A DNA stretch of 64,000 bases from Roseivivax isoporae LMG 25204 (GTDB lineage Bacteria; Pseudomonadota; Alphaproteobacteria; Rhodobacterales; Rhodobacteraceae): the NCBI RefSeq assembly GCF_000521865.1, contig NZ_JAME01000004.1, positions 1 through 64,000 on the forward strand, in the 5' to 3' direction. The position numbers were made by a program, and so were the translations under genes. Under the pieces are notes generated by a model. That model searched no databases. It was not told where the DNA came from and saw only the letters and a list, made by a program, of their open reading frames with translations. Below are positions 17,815 to 28,810 of the stretch, piece after piece. The number at the start of each line of letters is the position of its first letter. The first letter of the stretch is position 1.

Positions 17815-19173
17815 CTATTTCCTGCGCTTGGCGGCGCTCGACGTGGCCGAGCTCAGGCGCCGCTTCGTCGCCGTGCCTGTCTTTTCCACGATGTTGCGCG
17901 CCGCCTGAAGGATCTGGTCGATGCGTCCGCTGCGCCGCTTCGCGTCCTCCAGACCACGCCCAGGTCCCGCATCGCAGCGCATGTCGGTGTCGTCACTGAT
18001 CCCGGCCGTGGTGCTGTGGTATTCCTTGAGCTGCGCCTCGATGCAGTCCGGATTGCAGTCGGAGACCGGAAAGACCTTGGCAACCGATTCCGTCGCGATC
18101 TTGCGCGCCTCGGCATGGGTCAGGTTGTAGCTGTCACCGGTCTTCTTGGTCTTGCCTGCGATGGACAGCTTCTTTTTCGGCTTGTGCGTCTTGCCGCCCT
18201 TTCCGTCGTCGGCGGCGGACATGAACCCGATGTAGTATTCGCCGTGCATCAGGCCGTGACTGCCCTTGGTATGGCAGCAGCCCTCGACGCAGATCGTCGG
18301 CGCTTCCTGGGGATCGTATCCCTTGCAGCCCTTCAGGGGATCGCCGTCGCCGTGGGTGCCGGTCGCAAAGGAAAACTCCGGGATCAGGTGGTGCCCGGTC
18401 TGCATGCCGCAGCACTCGCCCTTGTCGGCGTCCTTCTTGGACACCAGCACGCATTTCCGCGCTCTGAGGCACGCATCGTCCTGTGCGCACGCATAGTGCT
18501 TCATGCGCATCTTGTTCACGTTCGACACGCCCTTGCCGCCCTTGCCGTCCTTCACCTCGACGCTCGTCGTGTTCATCTGGAGACGGGCATCGCTGGCCTT
18601 CGAGGTGTTGTCGACTTCGACGCCTTCCCATTCCTTCTTGAGGCCGGCGTTGGCGCAGACGTCTTCCAGCGACTTGCCGGCCGGGCAGTTGTCGGTGACC
18701 TTCTTGAAGTCGTCGACGCAGGGATCCTTGCCGTCCTTGAAGTTCGCCGAGGAGATCTTCGGGAAGGGCGGCGCGTTGGCCGGCGTCGAGGCGTGGTTGT
18801 TGGTCTGGATGTCGCTGAAGCGGGTGAGGTTCTCGGCCTCGGCCTTCACGTTCATCGAGAAGGCCTGCGAGTAGGCCTTGCCGGTGTTCTTGGACGTGAT
18901 GACACCCTTCTTCGCGGCGCAGCCGGCCTCGTCGCCGGTCGTCTTGGTGAAGTAGGACTTGTTCTTCTGGTTGACGGTCTTGCCGCCGATCTTGACCGTC
19001 CCGGTGCCCTTGTCGGTGTCGCTGTCGAAGCCGAAATTCGGGTAGGGCACGGGCACGCCCGGGGGCGTTGCGGGGTTCTCGGGCGGCGTCATGCAGACGT
19101 CCGGGAAGGCTGCGATCACCATGTTGGCCTGCGCCTTGCACGACACCTCGAGCTTGTTGGCATAGACCGTCAT
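17815..19173 (-). CDS. T6SS effector: PAAR-like (DUF4150) domain fused to a GHH/HNH nuclease domain
   Basis: 452 residues from the ATG at 19173, which overlaps the preceding stop (ATGA). Residues about 1-125 form the DUF4150 PAAR-like spike-tip domain (TPPENPATPPGVPVPYPNFG, GGKTVNQKNKSYF). A Cys-rich middle region follows. Residues about 225-330 carry the GHH signature (CCGMQTGHHLIPEFSF, G260-H261-H262) and a downstream CCHTKGSHGLMH, the hallmarks of Tox-GHH2 HNH/endonuclease VII toxins. Cys pairs around 228-257 and 283-300 may bind structural metal. The C-terminal tail is basic (KRRLSSATSSAAKRRK), useful for DNA binding. Inferred role: antibacterial DNase delivered on the VgrG tip. It is encoded with a DUF2169 adaptor and a thiolase-fold protein. 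Confidence 0.85.
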   Translation of the reverse strand: MTVYANKLEVSCKAQANMVIAAFPDVCMTPPENPATPPGVPVPYPNFGFDSDTDKGTGTVKIGGKTVNQKNKSYFTKTTGDEAGCAAKKGVITSKNTGKAYSQAFSMNVKAEAENLTRFSDIQTNNHASTPANAPPFPKISSANFKDGKDPCVDDFKKVTDNCPAGKSLEDVCANAGLKKEWEGVEVDNTSKASDARLQMNTTSVEVKDGKGGKGVSNVNKMRMKHYACAQDDACLRARKCVLVSKKDADKGECCGMQTGHHLIPEFSFATGTHGDGDPLKGCKGYDPQEAPTICVEGCCHTKGSHGLMHGEYYIGFMSAADDGKGGKTHKPKKKLSIAGKTKKTGDSYNLTHAEARKIATESVAKVFPVSDCNPDCIEAQLKEYHSTTAGISDDTDMRCDAGPGRGLEDAKRRSGRIDQILQAARNIVEKTGTATKRRLSSATSSAAKRRK

Positions 19174-20204
19174 GCGACCGCCCTCGCCCGCGCGGTGCGG
19201 AACACCGCGGCGCCGCAGGCCCCGTCGTCGCCCGAGGATTCCACGAGGATGGGGTCGCCCGCGCCGTAGCCGCGTTCGAACGCGTCGAGCGCCCAGCCGA
19301 CCATGACCGGCACGATCGCCGCGCCCACGTTGCCGATGCAGTCCGTGGGCGTCCAGAGCGCCTGGTTGTCCGTGCGCTGGCGCACGGTGCGCTGCATTGC
19401 GAGCGCCGTCTGCTTGAAGAAGAACGCCTCGCCCGTCAGGTCGGACACGCGCACGTCGACGTCGCGCCCGGCGATGCCCGCCGCGTCGAAGGCGTCGCGG
19501 TAGGCGCGCACCATGCCGTCGGCGCGCAATGGCACCTCGTCGGGGTTGTAGAGGTAGGCGGGTTCGCGACCGAGCCCAAGCCCCGCGAGCGCGAAATGCT
19601 GCGGCGCACCCGCGGCGCAGACGATCGCGGCGGCGGCCTCGCCGGGCACGAAGCCGTTCGCGTTGTCGCCGGTCAGGAGCCGGCCCGCCCGCAGGTAATG
19701 CGCGACGGCCGAACCGGTGAGCAGGCTGTCGACGCCGACGATCAGCGCGCGCTCGGCCTCGCCGCGCTCGAACATCCGGCGGACGCGCTCGAGCGCGACG
19801 ATGCCCGAAGGCCGGCCATGCGCGACCACGTGCAGCGGGCTGCGGAGCGGAAGGTCGGAGAATTCGAGCACCTGCCGGCCGAAGGTTTCGGGCGTGCGCA
19901 CGGGCCGGCCCGGACGGGTCTCCTCCGCGAGGCAGAGGATGACCGGAAGCGTGCCGTCGCGGACCTGCGGCGCACGCTCGAGCGCGTCTACGACGGCGCC
20001 GGCGGCGAGATGCGCCAGCCGTTTCGAGCCGACCCAGTCCCGCGGCAGGGGCACCGGCGCGCCGACGAGCCAGGCGCCCCCCGGCACGACGAACTGCGTC
20101 TCGGCGAAACCGTCGATGCCGCAGCGCATGGCGGCGCAGCTCGCCGCGCCCGTCAGCCCGACCGCGGTCACCATGCCCGCGGCGATCACGTTGACCCCGG
20201 TCAT
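19170..20204 (-). CDS. thiolase-fold (ketosynthase-like) T6SS accessory protein, catalytic residues missing
   Basis: 344 residues from the ATG at 20204. The sequence follows the beta-ketoacyl synthase fold: an N-terminal VIAAGMVTAVGLTG, the helix-strand ERGEAERALIVGVDSLLTG, and NGFVPGEAAAAIV, equivalent to the GEGA segment. The three catalytic positions are lost. The TACSSS segment is replaced by AHGRPSG (128-134), the HGTGT histidine by Asp255 (VSDLTGE), and the GH histidine by Asn292 (CIGNVGAA). It overlaps both the DUF2169 gene and the effector gene by four bases. Similar genes accompany DUF2169 and DUF4150 effectors in other bacteria. Inference: a non-enzymatic chaperone or adaptor for effector loading. 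Confidence 0.82.
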   Translation of the reverse strand: MTGVNVIAAGMVTAVGLTGAASCAAMRCGIDGFAETQFVVPGGAWLVGAPVPLPRDWVGSKRLAHLAAGAVVDALERAPQVRDGTLPVILCLAEETRPGRPVRTPETFGRQVLEFSDLPLRSPLHVVAHGRPSGIVALERVRRMFERGEAERALIVGVDSLLTGSAVAHYLRAGRLLTGDNANGFVPGEAAAAIVCAAGAPQHFALAGLGLGREPAYLYNPDEVPLRADGMVRAYRDAFDAAGIAGRDVDVRVSDLTGEAFFFKQTALAMQRTVRQRTDNQALWTPTDCIGNVGAAIVPVMVGWALDAFERGYGAGDPILVESSGDDGACGAAVFRTARARAVA

Positions 20205-21301
20205 GTGCCGGCATCCGCCGGCATCCGGAACCCGGCCGGCCCCATGTACACCTTTCCGGCCGCGCGGGCGCGCGTCATGCCCGGCCGCGGCGCGCCGATC
20301 CACGCCTCGGTGAACTCGGTGATCACGCGGCGGATCGGCACCTGCACCCGCCAGACGAGCGAGAGGGTCCGCGCCTCGGTGTCGAAGAGCAGCGTGTCGG
20401 GCATGGGGGCGCCGTCGAACGCGGTCTGCCATCCGCGGAAGATGCGCAGCGGCAGCGCCGTGCGCGGCAGGCGGAACGCCTCGCGCCCGGCGGGCGTCAG
20501 GTTCAGGAGCACCACGTCCGCGCCGCCTACAGGCGGGTCGATCTGCTGGTCGGGGCCGACCTGCTGGTAGTAGCGATCGTCGAAATCGGCGGGCAGGAAG
20601 GGAAAGACCTCGTCCTGCCAGCGCTGATCGTAGGTGCCCGCCCATTTCAGCCGGTCCGCCCTGCCCCGCCAGACCGGGCCGAAGGCCATGGGCCGATACG
20701 CCTCGTAGGGCGAGGTGACGGGCACGTCCGTCTCCTCGGTGTTGGGCAGCGGCTGGCCGGAGAGCCTGGGCTGGTTGCGGAAATGCGCAAAGCCGCGGCC
20801 GTGCGGGTTCGGAAGGTAGGCGGGCGGCTTCGGGTCGTCGGGATCGAGCCGAACGGTCCCGCCGAAGGCCGTGTCGTAGCCGAAGGGCTGGCGGACAAAG
20901 GGATAGGGGTCGGTCGCGAGGATGCGCGGGCCGACCACGCGCCATTCGCGGTGGCCCACCACGTCGAACGCCTTGTGCCACCCACCGACGCGGATGCCGA
21001 CGCGCACGCGCTGCGCCTTCTGTCCGCCGGGCGCGTAGGCCGCGCCCTGCAGGACCACGTCGCAGCGCCCCTTGCGAAAGGCGAAGTCGCTTTCCCAGAG
21101 CGTCGCGGAATAGCCCGGCGCGCCGGTGTGCCGGTCGGCCATCACCAGCTCGGCCTGAACCGGCGACCGTTCCGCCACGCGGCCCTCGGCCCCGGGAAAG
21201 GCGAAGGTGCCCTTGACGACGAAGACGAGGAACTCGCGGCCCGCCACGTCCATGCCCATGGTGAACTGGTGGACGAAGCCCGGCCGGTTGAAGACCTCCA
21301 T
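20201..21301 (-). CDS. DUF2169 domain protein, probable T6SS effector adaptor/chaperone
   Basis: 366 residues matching DUF2169: FNRPGFVHQFTMGMDVAGRE, VKGTFAFP, then PFGYDTAFGGTVRLDP and NPHGRGFA. DUF2169 proteins are encoded beside PAAR-like toxins and are reported to act as adaptors that load them on VgrG. Here it is the gene after clpV, nine bases from the clpV stop, and overlaps the thiolase-fold gene. The four-gene order DUF2169, thiolase-fold, effector, immunity candidate forms a self-contained effector module. Confidence 0.9.
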   Translation of the reverse strand: MEVFNRPGFVHQFTMGMDVAGREFLVFVVKGTFAFPGAEGRVAERSPVQAELVMADRHTGAPGYSATLWESDFAFRKGRCDVVLQGAAYAPGGQKAQRVRVGIRVGGWHKAFDVVGHREWRVVGPRILATDPYPFVRQPFGYDTAFGGTVRLDPDDPKPPAYLPNPHGRGFAHFRNQPRLSGQPLPNTEETDVPVTSPYEAYRPMAFGPVWRGRADRLKWAGTYDQRWQDEVFPFLPADFDDRYYQQVGPDQQIDPPVGGADVVLLNLTPAGREAFRLPRTALPLRIFRGWQTAFDGAPMPDTLLFDTEARTLSLVWRVQVPIRRVITEFTEAWIGAPRPGMTRARAAGKVYMGPAGFRMPADAGT

Positions 21302-21310
21302 GGCCGGTGC

Positions 21311-24088
<2,778 letters not shown>

Positions 24089-24218
24089 GCGATCCGTTCC
24101 CTGAAATAATTTGCCGCCCGGGGTTGGCGGAGAAATAATCCACCCGAATTTCCCGTCATGATAGACTGGTTTTGTTTCTGAATCGACTTCATTTGCATCG
24201 CTGCCCGACGAGGATCAT
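24089..24218. promoter_or_regulatory. divergent promoter region between clpV and the T6SS kinase
   Basis: 130 bp, AT-rich against the surroundings. It contains two GAAATAAT copies about 35 bases apart and the element TTTCTGAATC-N5-CATTTGC at 24175-24196. The latter recurs with a shorter spacer just after the kinase gene at 26314-26333. A GAGGA ribosome-binding site precedes the kinase start. Exact promoter hexamers were not resolved. Confidence 0.4.
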
Positions 24219-26297
24219 TTGACCGCGCCCCCCCTGCCCTCCGACATTTTCAGGACCGGCCAGGTCCTCAACAACACCTACGAGATCCTCGGCGTGCTCG
24301 GGCGTGGCGGCACCGGCGAGGTCTACCTCGCGCGGAACCAGGTCACGGAACGCGACCTCGCCATCAAGGCCCTGAACGCGCAATTCTCCGGAAATGCCGA
24401 CTATGTCGAGCTGATGAAGCGAGAAGAACAGATGCGGAACATCGTGCACGACGCGGTGGTGCGCTACGCGGAATGCTCGCGCTCCGGCGACGGTCACGTG
24501 ATCCTCGTGATGGACTATGTCGACGGGCCGTCGCTCAACGACCTCATGTTCGACCGCGGGCTTTCGGACCGCGACCTCCTGATCGTGGCGCACCGGGTGC
24601 TCGAGGGGCTCGTGGCCACGCATGCGCAGGGGATCGTGCACCGTGACCTCTCGCCCGACAACATCATCCTGCGCGGCGGCCAGCCGGACCGGGCGACGAT
24701 CATCGACTTCGGCATCGCCAAGGACACCGCGGCGGGGGCTCGCACCATCGTCGGCAACCAGTTCGCCGGGAAATACGAGTACGCCGCGCCGGAACAGCTG
24801 GACGGTCACGCCGATGCCCGGTCGGACCTCTACGCGCTCGGTGCGTCGCTCCTCGCCGCGCGGCGGCGCGCGGTGCCCGAGATGGAGAGCCACCCGACGG
24901 CGGTCGTGCGGCGCAAGGCGCAGCCGCTCGACACGTCGGGGATCGAGCCCCCGCTGAAGGACCTGATCGACCTGCTGTCGGCGGTCGATCCCGCGCGCCG
25001 GCCGGACAGCGCCGCGGCGGCCCTTGAGCGGCTCGACGCCTGGCTGAAGCCGTTCGCGGCCCGGGACGCGACGCCCGGCACGAAGCGCGGCCGGACGCTC
25101 GCGCTGGCCTCGGTGGCGGTCGTCGCCATCGGGGGCGCGGCGCTCTGGGGGACGGGCACGCTCGATGCCCTTTTCGTGCCGCCCCTGCCGGTGGCCGATC
25201 CCTATACCCTGACCGCGTCCGCCGGTGAAGGCGCGGCGTTTGCGGGCCACGCGCCCACGGCGGAGGACGCGACCCTTTTGCGCGACACATACGAACGGGC
25301 GAGCGGGGTCGCCCCGCCGGACGATGCGCTGGTCCTTGCCGCCGGCCTGCCCTTCGACGGATGGACCGGCGAGGTCGCGGCGCTCATGGGCGCGCTCGAC
25401 CCGCTCGAAGAGTGGGTCATCGCGGTCAGCGGCGACGCGGCGGAGGTCGCAGGGCTTGCGCCTGACGGCGCCACGCGGGACGCGGTGCGCGCGGCGCTGT
25501 CCGCCACGCCCGGCTCGCTGCGCCTGGCGACGTCGCTTCGGGCCGGTCCGCGCCTCCTCGATCCATCGATCCTGGGCCCGGTGCTGGACGACCATGCCGA
25601 TTGCGGGCCGCTGCAGGTCGGCAGCGACGCGGAGGCCCCCTACCCTCTCGACGCGACGCTGCGCATCACCGGCGACGTCGCGGACGGGGCCACCGACGCG
25701 GCCCTGCGCGAGGCGATCCTGCCGCGCATCGGCGACCGCACTCTCAGCCTCGAGACCCGGACGCTGAATCCCGAACTGTGCGCGATCCGCGCCGTGATGC
25801 CGACCGTGCCCGCGGGCCCGGTATCCATCTGGCTGGGTCGCGGCGACAGCGACGAGACGGTGCTGACCGGCGTCTACCGCACGGGCGAGAACCCGGTCGC
25901 CGAGGTGCAGCTGCCCGAGACGCTGACCGGCGCGTGGCTCTGGGTCATGGTGGTCGACAATACCGGCAAGGTGTTTCACATCCTGCCCAACATCAATCGC
26001 GAGGAAACGGCGATCGACCGGCTCGGGTCCGTGCGGAACGGCGTGCGCACCATCCCCGTGCTCTGGCCGATCTCGTCGCTCGGGGAAGATCCGACGCGGC
26101 TGGCCGTCGAGGTCACCGAGGGCGATTACGGCAAGTCCGAGATCGTTGCCATCGTGTCGACCGAACAGCTGTTCGACATGCGCCGGCCGCGCGACGAGAG
26201 TGTGAGTTCGGTCGCAGAGGCGCTGGCCGAGGCGCTGCAGGGCCGCGAGGACGTTGTGCTGGGCGTCGCGTCCAGGATCATCGATGCCCGACCGTGA
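24219..26297 (+). CDS. ppkA: transmembrane Ser/Thr protein kinase of the T6SS (PpkA-like)
   Basis: 692 residues. It starts at TTG 24219, with GAGGA six bases upstream and no usable ATG before the kinase core. Kinase domain about 20-275: glycine loop LGRGGTGEVY, Lys50 in AIK, HRDLSPDN at 141-148, DFG at 163-165 and APEQ near 190. The HRD loop has Ser where Ser/Thr kinases usually have Lys. One membrane helix lies at about 292-312, then a periplasmic region ending in a DUF4384-like domain (PVSIWLGRGDSDE, then FHILPNINREE). By analogy it phosphorylates TagH (6986) to switch on secretion. It stands alone on the plus strand, divergent from clpV. Confidence 0.85.
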   Translation: MTAPPLPSDIFRTGQVLNNTYEILGVLGRGGTGEVYLARNQVTERDLAIKALNAQFSGNADYVELMKREEQMRNIVHDAVVRYAECSRSGDGHVILVMDYVDGPSLNDLMFDRGLSDRDLLIVAHRVLEGLVATHAQGIVHRDLSPDNIILRGGQPDRATIIDFGIAKDTAAGARTIVGNQFAGKYEYAAPEQLDGHADARSDLYALGASLLAARRRAVPEMESHPTAVVRRKAQPLDTSGIEPPLKDLIDLLSAVDPARRPDSAAAALERLDAWLKPFAARDATPGTKRGRTLALASVAVVAIGGAALWGTGTLDALFVPPLPVADPYTLTASAGEGAAFAGHAPTAEDATLLRDTYERASGVAPPDDALVLAAGLPFDGWTGEVAALMGALDPLEEWVIAVSGDAAEVAGLAPDGATRDAVRAALSATPGSLRLATSLRAGPRLLDPSILGPVLDDHADCGPLQVGSDAEAPYPLDATLRITGDVADGATDAALREAILPRIGDRTLSLETRTLNPELCAIRAVMPTVPAGPVSIWLGRGDSDETVLTGVYRTGENPVAEVQLPETLTGAWLWVMVVDNTGKVFHILPNINREETAIDRLGSVRNGVRTIPVLWPISSLGEDPTRLAVEVTEGDYGKSEIVAIVSTEQLFDMRRPRDESVSSVAEALAEALQGREDVVLGVASRIIDARP

Positions 26298-26350
26298 TTT
26301 CGGCGCCAATTTCTTTCTGAATCAACCATTTGCGTCGACGGGAATCGAAA

Positions 26351-26376
26351 AAGGGCGGCGCCGGCGCGCCGCCCTT
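26351..26376 (-). terminator. hairpin between the kinase and parB genes, possibly bidirectional
   Basis: A perfect 10-bp stem, AAGGGCGGCG paired with CGCCGCCCTT, with a 6-nt loop. On the minus strand it is followed by TTTCGATT, so it could end parB transcription. On the plus strand it could also stop the kinase transcript, although no U-run follows there. Confidence 0.6.
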
Positions 26377-26395
26377 CGACCTTCCCCCACTCCGG

Positions 26396-26448
26396 GGTAA
26401 CCCACGGGTTACCGGAGCGACCCACCGGGCGGGTAACCCGTGGGTTAC
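26396..26448. promoter_or_regulatory. pair of parS-like palindromes at the end of parB
   Basis: Two near-identical inverted repeats 36 bp apart. The first is GGTAACCC-AC-GGGTTACC (26396-26413, perfect 8-bp arms). The second is GTAACCC-GT-GGGTTAC (26433-26448, perfect 7-bp arms), with the middle dinucleotide inverted relative to the first. The second overlaps the parB stop codon. Short GC-rich palindromes beside parAB are typical centromere (parS) sites bound by ParB. A related half-site, GGGGTAAC, appears at 29893 after rep. The assignment is by position and symmetry. Confidence 0.65.
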
Positions 26449-27503
26449 GCCCCCTTCAGCACCGCCTCGAAGGCCTCGATGGCCTTCTGCAGCCGCGCCC
26501 GGTCGACCGACGAGAAGTCCGTGTCGGACAGGATCCGGCATTCGCCCTTGCGCGCGGTAACCTTGGACCGACCGACGTGGAACTCGTACTTCACGCTCTT
26601 GGTGCGCACCGGACGCGCGGCCGTCGCGGCGGGCCGATCCGCCGTCGCCACGAACTGGCGCAGCGCCTCGGCCTGATCGTCCGGGCCCTCGACCGAGGCA
26701 AGCCTGGCGCGCAGCGTCTCGACCTTGTCTGGGCGGGCCTGCAACGCGCGGGCGGCATCGACACCGAGGTTCCGCGACAGCGCCTTGGGGAACCGCAGGT
26801 CGTCACCGAGCGCTTGCAGGAGGTACACGAAACTCCGGATATAGGAGCGTTTCATCTTGTGCAGCGAGGCGTAGAGCCGGCCCACCGCCGCGTCCGCGCC
26901 CTGCCCCTCGAACGCCGGGTCGTCGGCCGCGCGGATCGCAACCTGCGCCATCTCGGCAAAGGTCAGGTCCTCGCGGATCACGTTCTCCTCGACCATGTCG
27001 ATGTAGAGGTCGATGCGGCTGCCGGCTTCCTCGTTGACCCGCGCCACGACCGCGGCAAAGCGGTCCTCGCCGGTTTCCTCGTGCAGCTGCCGCAGCGCGG
27101 TCAGGCGGCGCCAGCCCTTCTTCAGCTGGTAGGTGTCGGGACCCGAGCGGAAGACCTCGATCGGCTCCTTCTGTCCGCGGGCGCGGATCGAGGCCTTGAG
27201 CTCTTCCATCTCGTCCGAGGCCGCGACGCTGTCGAGATCGAGCCGGTCGCGGGGCAGGTCGTCCATGCGGATCTGCCCGAGCGGCAGCGTGGTCAGCACC
27301 CGACCCTCGCCCTGCGCCGCGCGCCACGCCTTGGCGTCGGCCGCGTTCTGGCGGCGCTGCTCGACCAGCGACTCGGTGCTTTCGGCCATGCTCGAGGCGG
27401 CCTCGCGCACCGCCGCGCCCATGGGCCCCACCTCGCGGCGTCGCTTGCGCGACGGCTCGGGCGTCTCGACCGGATCGAAACCGAACTTGTTCCTGCTGCT
27501 CAT
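26445..27503 (-). CDS. parB: ParB family partition protein
   Basis: 352 residues. A disordered basic N-terminus (about 1-70) precedes the ParB N-terminal domain (about 75-180) with EMEELKASIRARGQKEPIEV. The CTP-binding patch appears as KKGWRRLTA, where chromosomal ParB has GERRxRA. A helical DNA-binding section follows (ENVIREDLTFAEMAQVA and beyond). ParB binds centromere sites; the palindromes at 26396-26448 sit right at its 3' end. Its start overlaps the parA stop by four bases. It is of the plasmid/chromid class that segregates low-copy replicons. Confidence 0.92.
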   Translation of the reverse strand: MSSRNKFGFDPVETPEPSRKRRREVGPMGAAVREAASSMAESTESLVEQRRQNAADAKAWRAAQGEGRVLTTLPLGQIRMDDLPRDRLDLDSVAASDEMEELKASIRARGQKEPIEVFRSGPDTYQLKKGWRRLTALRQLHEETGEDRFAAVVARVNEEAGSRIDLYIDMVEENVIREDLTFAEMAQVAIRAADDPAFEGQGADAAVGRLYASLHKMKRSYIRSFVYLLQALGDDLRFPKALSRNLGVDAARALQARPDKVETLRARLASVEGPDDQAEALRQFVATADRPAATAARPVRTKSVKYEFHVGRSKVTARKGECRILSDTDFSSVDRARLQKAIEAFEAVLKGA

Positions 27504-28810
27504 GCCTCAACCTCGATCTTTGCGGTCCGCGCTTCCCATGCTCGCAGCATGACCTCCCGGAACTCGGTGTAGGCGTTGTCGAAGCTCTGCCGCGCGCGCT
27601 TCCACGTCTCGCGTGTCATCTGCCGGTAATCCTGCTCGTAGACCGACATCTGGAACCGGCCGGACTGTTCGACCGCGCGCGTCATCTCGATGGCGTTGTT
27701 GCAGACATCCGCACCGAACACGTTGCGGAACGCCTCCATCATCGCGACGTGCAAAGGGTTCGACGTCTCGAAGCGCGTCATCAGGAGACGCACGTCATCG
27801 AATCGCTTTGGCAGCCGGATGCCCGCATCCTCGGCAACCTTGGCGAAGCCCGTCGAGATGTCCTCGAGCGCGTCGCCGAGCTGGCCGAGGAAACTCGTGG
27901 TGGAATCGTATTCCCAGTAGCCCGGGCCCGACGGGATGTAGAGGATGTCCGCCGCGAAGGCCGCGTTCAGGGACTGGTAGCCGATGGCCGGCGGGCAGTC
28001 GAAGATGATCACGTCGTACTGGTCGTCCGGAAGCTCGTCGAGATAGCGCGCCACGCAGCCGAAGAAGCTCCACGCCTTGTGCAGCGCGCGGTACTGGGCC
28101 GAGGCGAATTCGACGAAGGCGGCATTGGCGCAGGACGGAATGATGTCGATCGTGGGCCACGCCGTCTTCTGGATGAAGTCCTGCACGCGCTGCGCCCCGA
28201 TCGATTGCACGTCTTCGGGCAGTTCCTCGGACGTGGGGTAGGGGCAGTCGGCGGGGTCATCATAGGCTTCGGCGATGCGGTCCGCCTCGCGGCAGAGATC
28301 GCGGCACATGATACCCCAGACCGTGTGCCACTCCTTCACCTCCACGAGGCCCATGGAATGGGTCATCGTCGCCTGCGGGTCGAAATCGACCACCAGCACA
28401 CGGTAGCCGTCGAGCGCCGCGGCATTGGCCAGGTGCTGTGCGACCACCGTCTTGCCGACGCCGCCCTTGAAGTTCGACACTGCCACCCGCATCGCCCGGC
28501 CGGCGGGACGCTTGGGCAGCAGCGATCGCCCGCGGAACCGCAGCCTGCGGCGCAGCTCGTTGATCTCGGCGAGGCTGAACCACCGCTGGCGGCCATCCTC
28601 CTCGACGGTGCCCTGGGGCAGGGACGGGTCGTCCGACAGCTTCTTGCGCAGCGTGTCCGCCGGGACGTCGAACATGAACTGGCTGATTTCCCAGATCGAG
28701 AAGGTGCGGAGCGTCTTTTCCTCCGCCGGAGAGAACGTCGCCCTCCGCACCGCCGCCTGCTGCGCAAGGCTGCGTTCGTTCATGGATTGAAGATCGGAAT
28801 GATCGCGCAT
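27500..28810 (-). CDS. parA: ParA family partition ATPase
   Basis: 436 residues, with an N-terminal helix-turn-helix extension (about 35-90, EISQFMFDVPADTLRKKL), as in type Ia plasmid ParA proteins that also repress their own operon. The deviant Walker A FKGGVGKT lies at 114-121, followed by VVDFDPQA and VIIFDCPPAIG. It works with ParB to position the replicon before division. An internal start at the second Met (residue 10) is possible. The promoter lies in the 371-bp gap to rep. Confidence 0.94.
   Translation of the reverse strand: MRDHSDLQSMNERSLAQQAAVRRATFSPAEEKTLRTFSIWEISQFMFDVPADTLRKKLSDDPSLPQGTVEEDGRQRWFSLAEINELRRRLRFRGRSLLPKRPAGRAMRVAVSNFKGGVGKTVVAQHLANAAALDGYRVLVVDFDPQATMTHSMGLVEVKEWHTVWGIMCRDLCREADRIAEAYDDPADCPYPTSEELPEDVQSIGAQRVQDFIQKTAWPTIDIIPSCANAAFVEFASAQYRALHKAWSFFGCVARYLDELPDDQYDVIIFDCPPAIGYQSLNAAFAADILYIPSGPGYWEYDSTTSFLGQLGDALEDISTGFAKVAEDAGIRLPKRFDDVRLLMTRFETSNPLHVAMMEAFRNVFGADVCNNAIEMTRAVEQSGRFQMSVYEQDYRQMTRETWKRARQSFDNAYTEFREVMLRAWEARTAKIEVEA

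Noticed and set aside
24189-26309. Minus-strand open frame covering the whole kinase gene
   Set aside because: The plus strand has intact kinase motifs; the antisense product has no recognisable features.
26341-26450. The GGGTAACCC palindromes as an intrinsic terminator
   Set aside because: Two matched palindromes with inverted centres beside parB fit centromere sites better; a separate stronger hairpin at 26351-26376 serves as terminator candidate.
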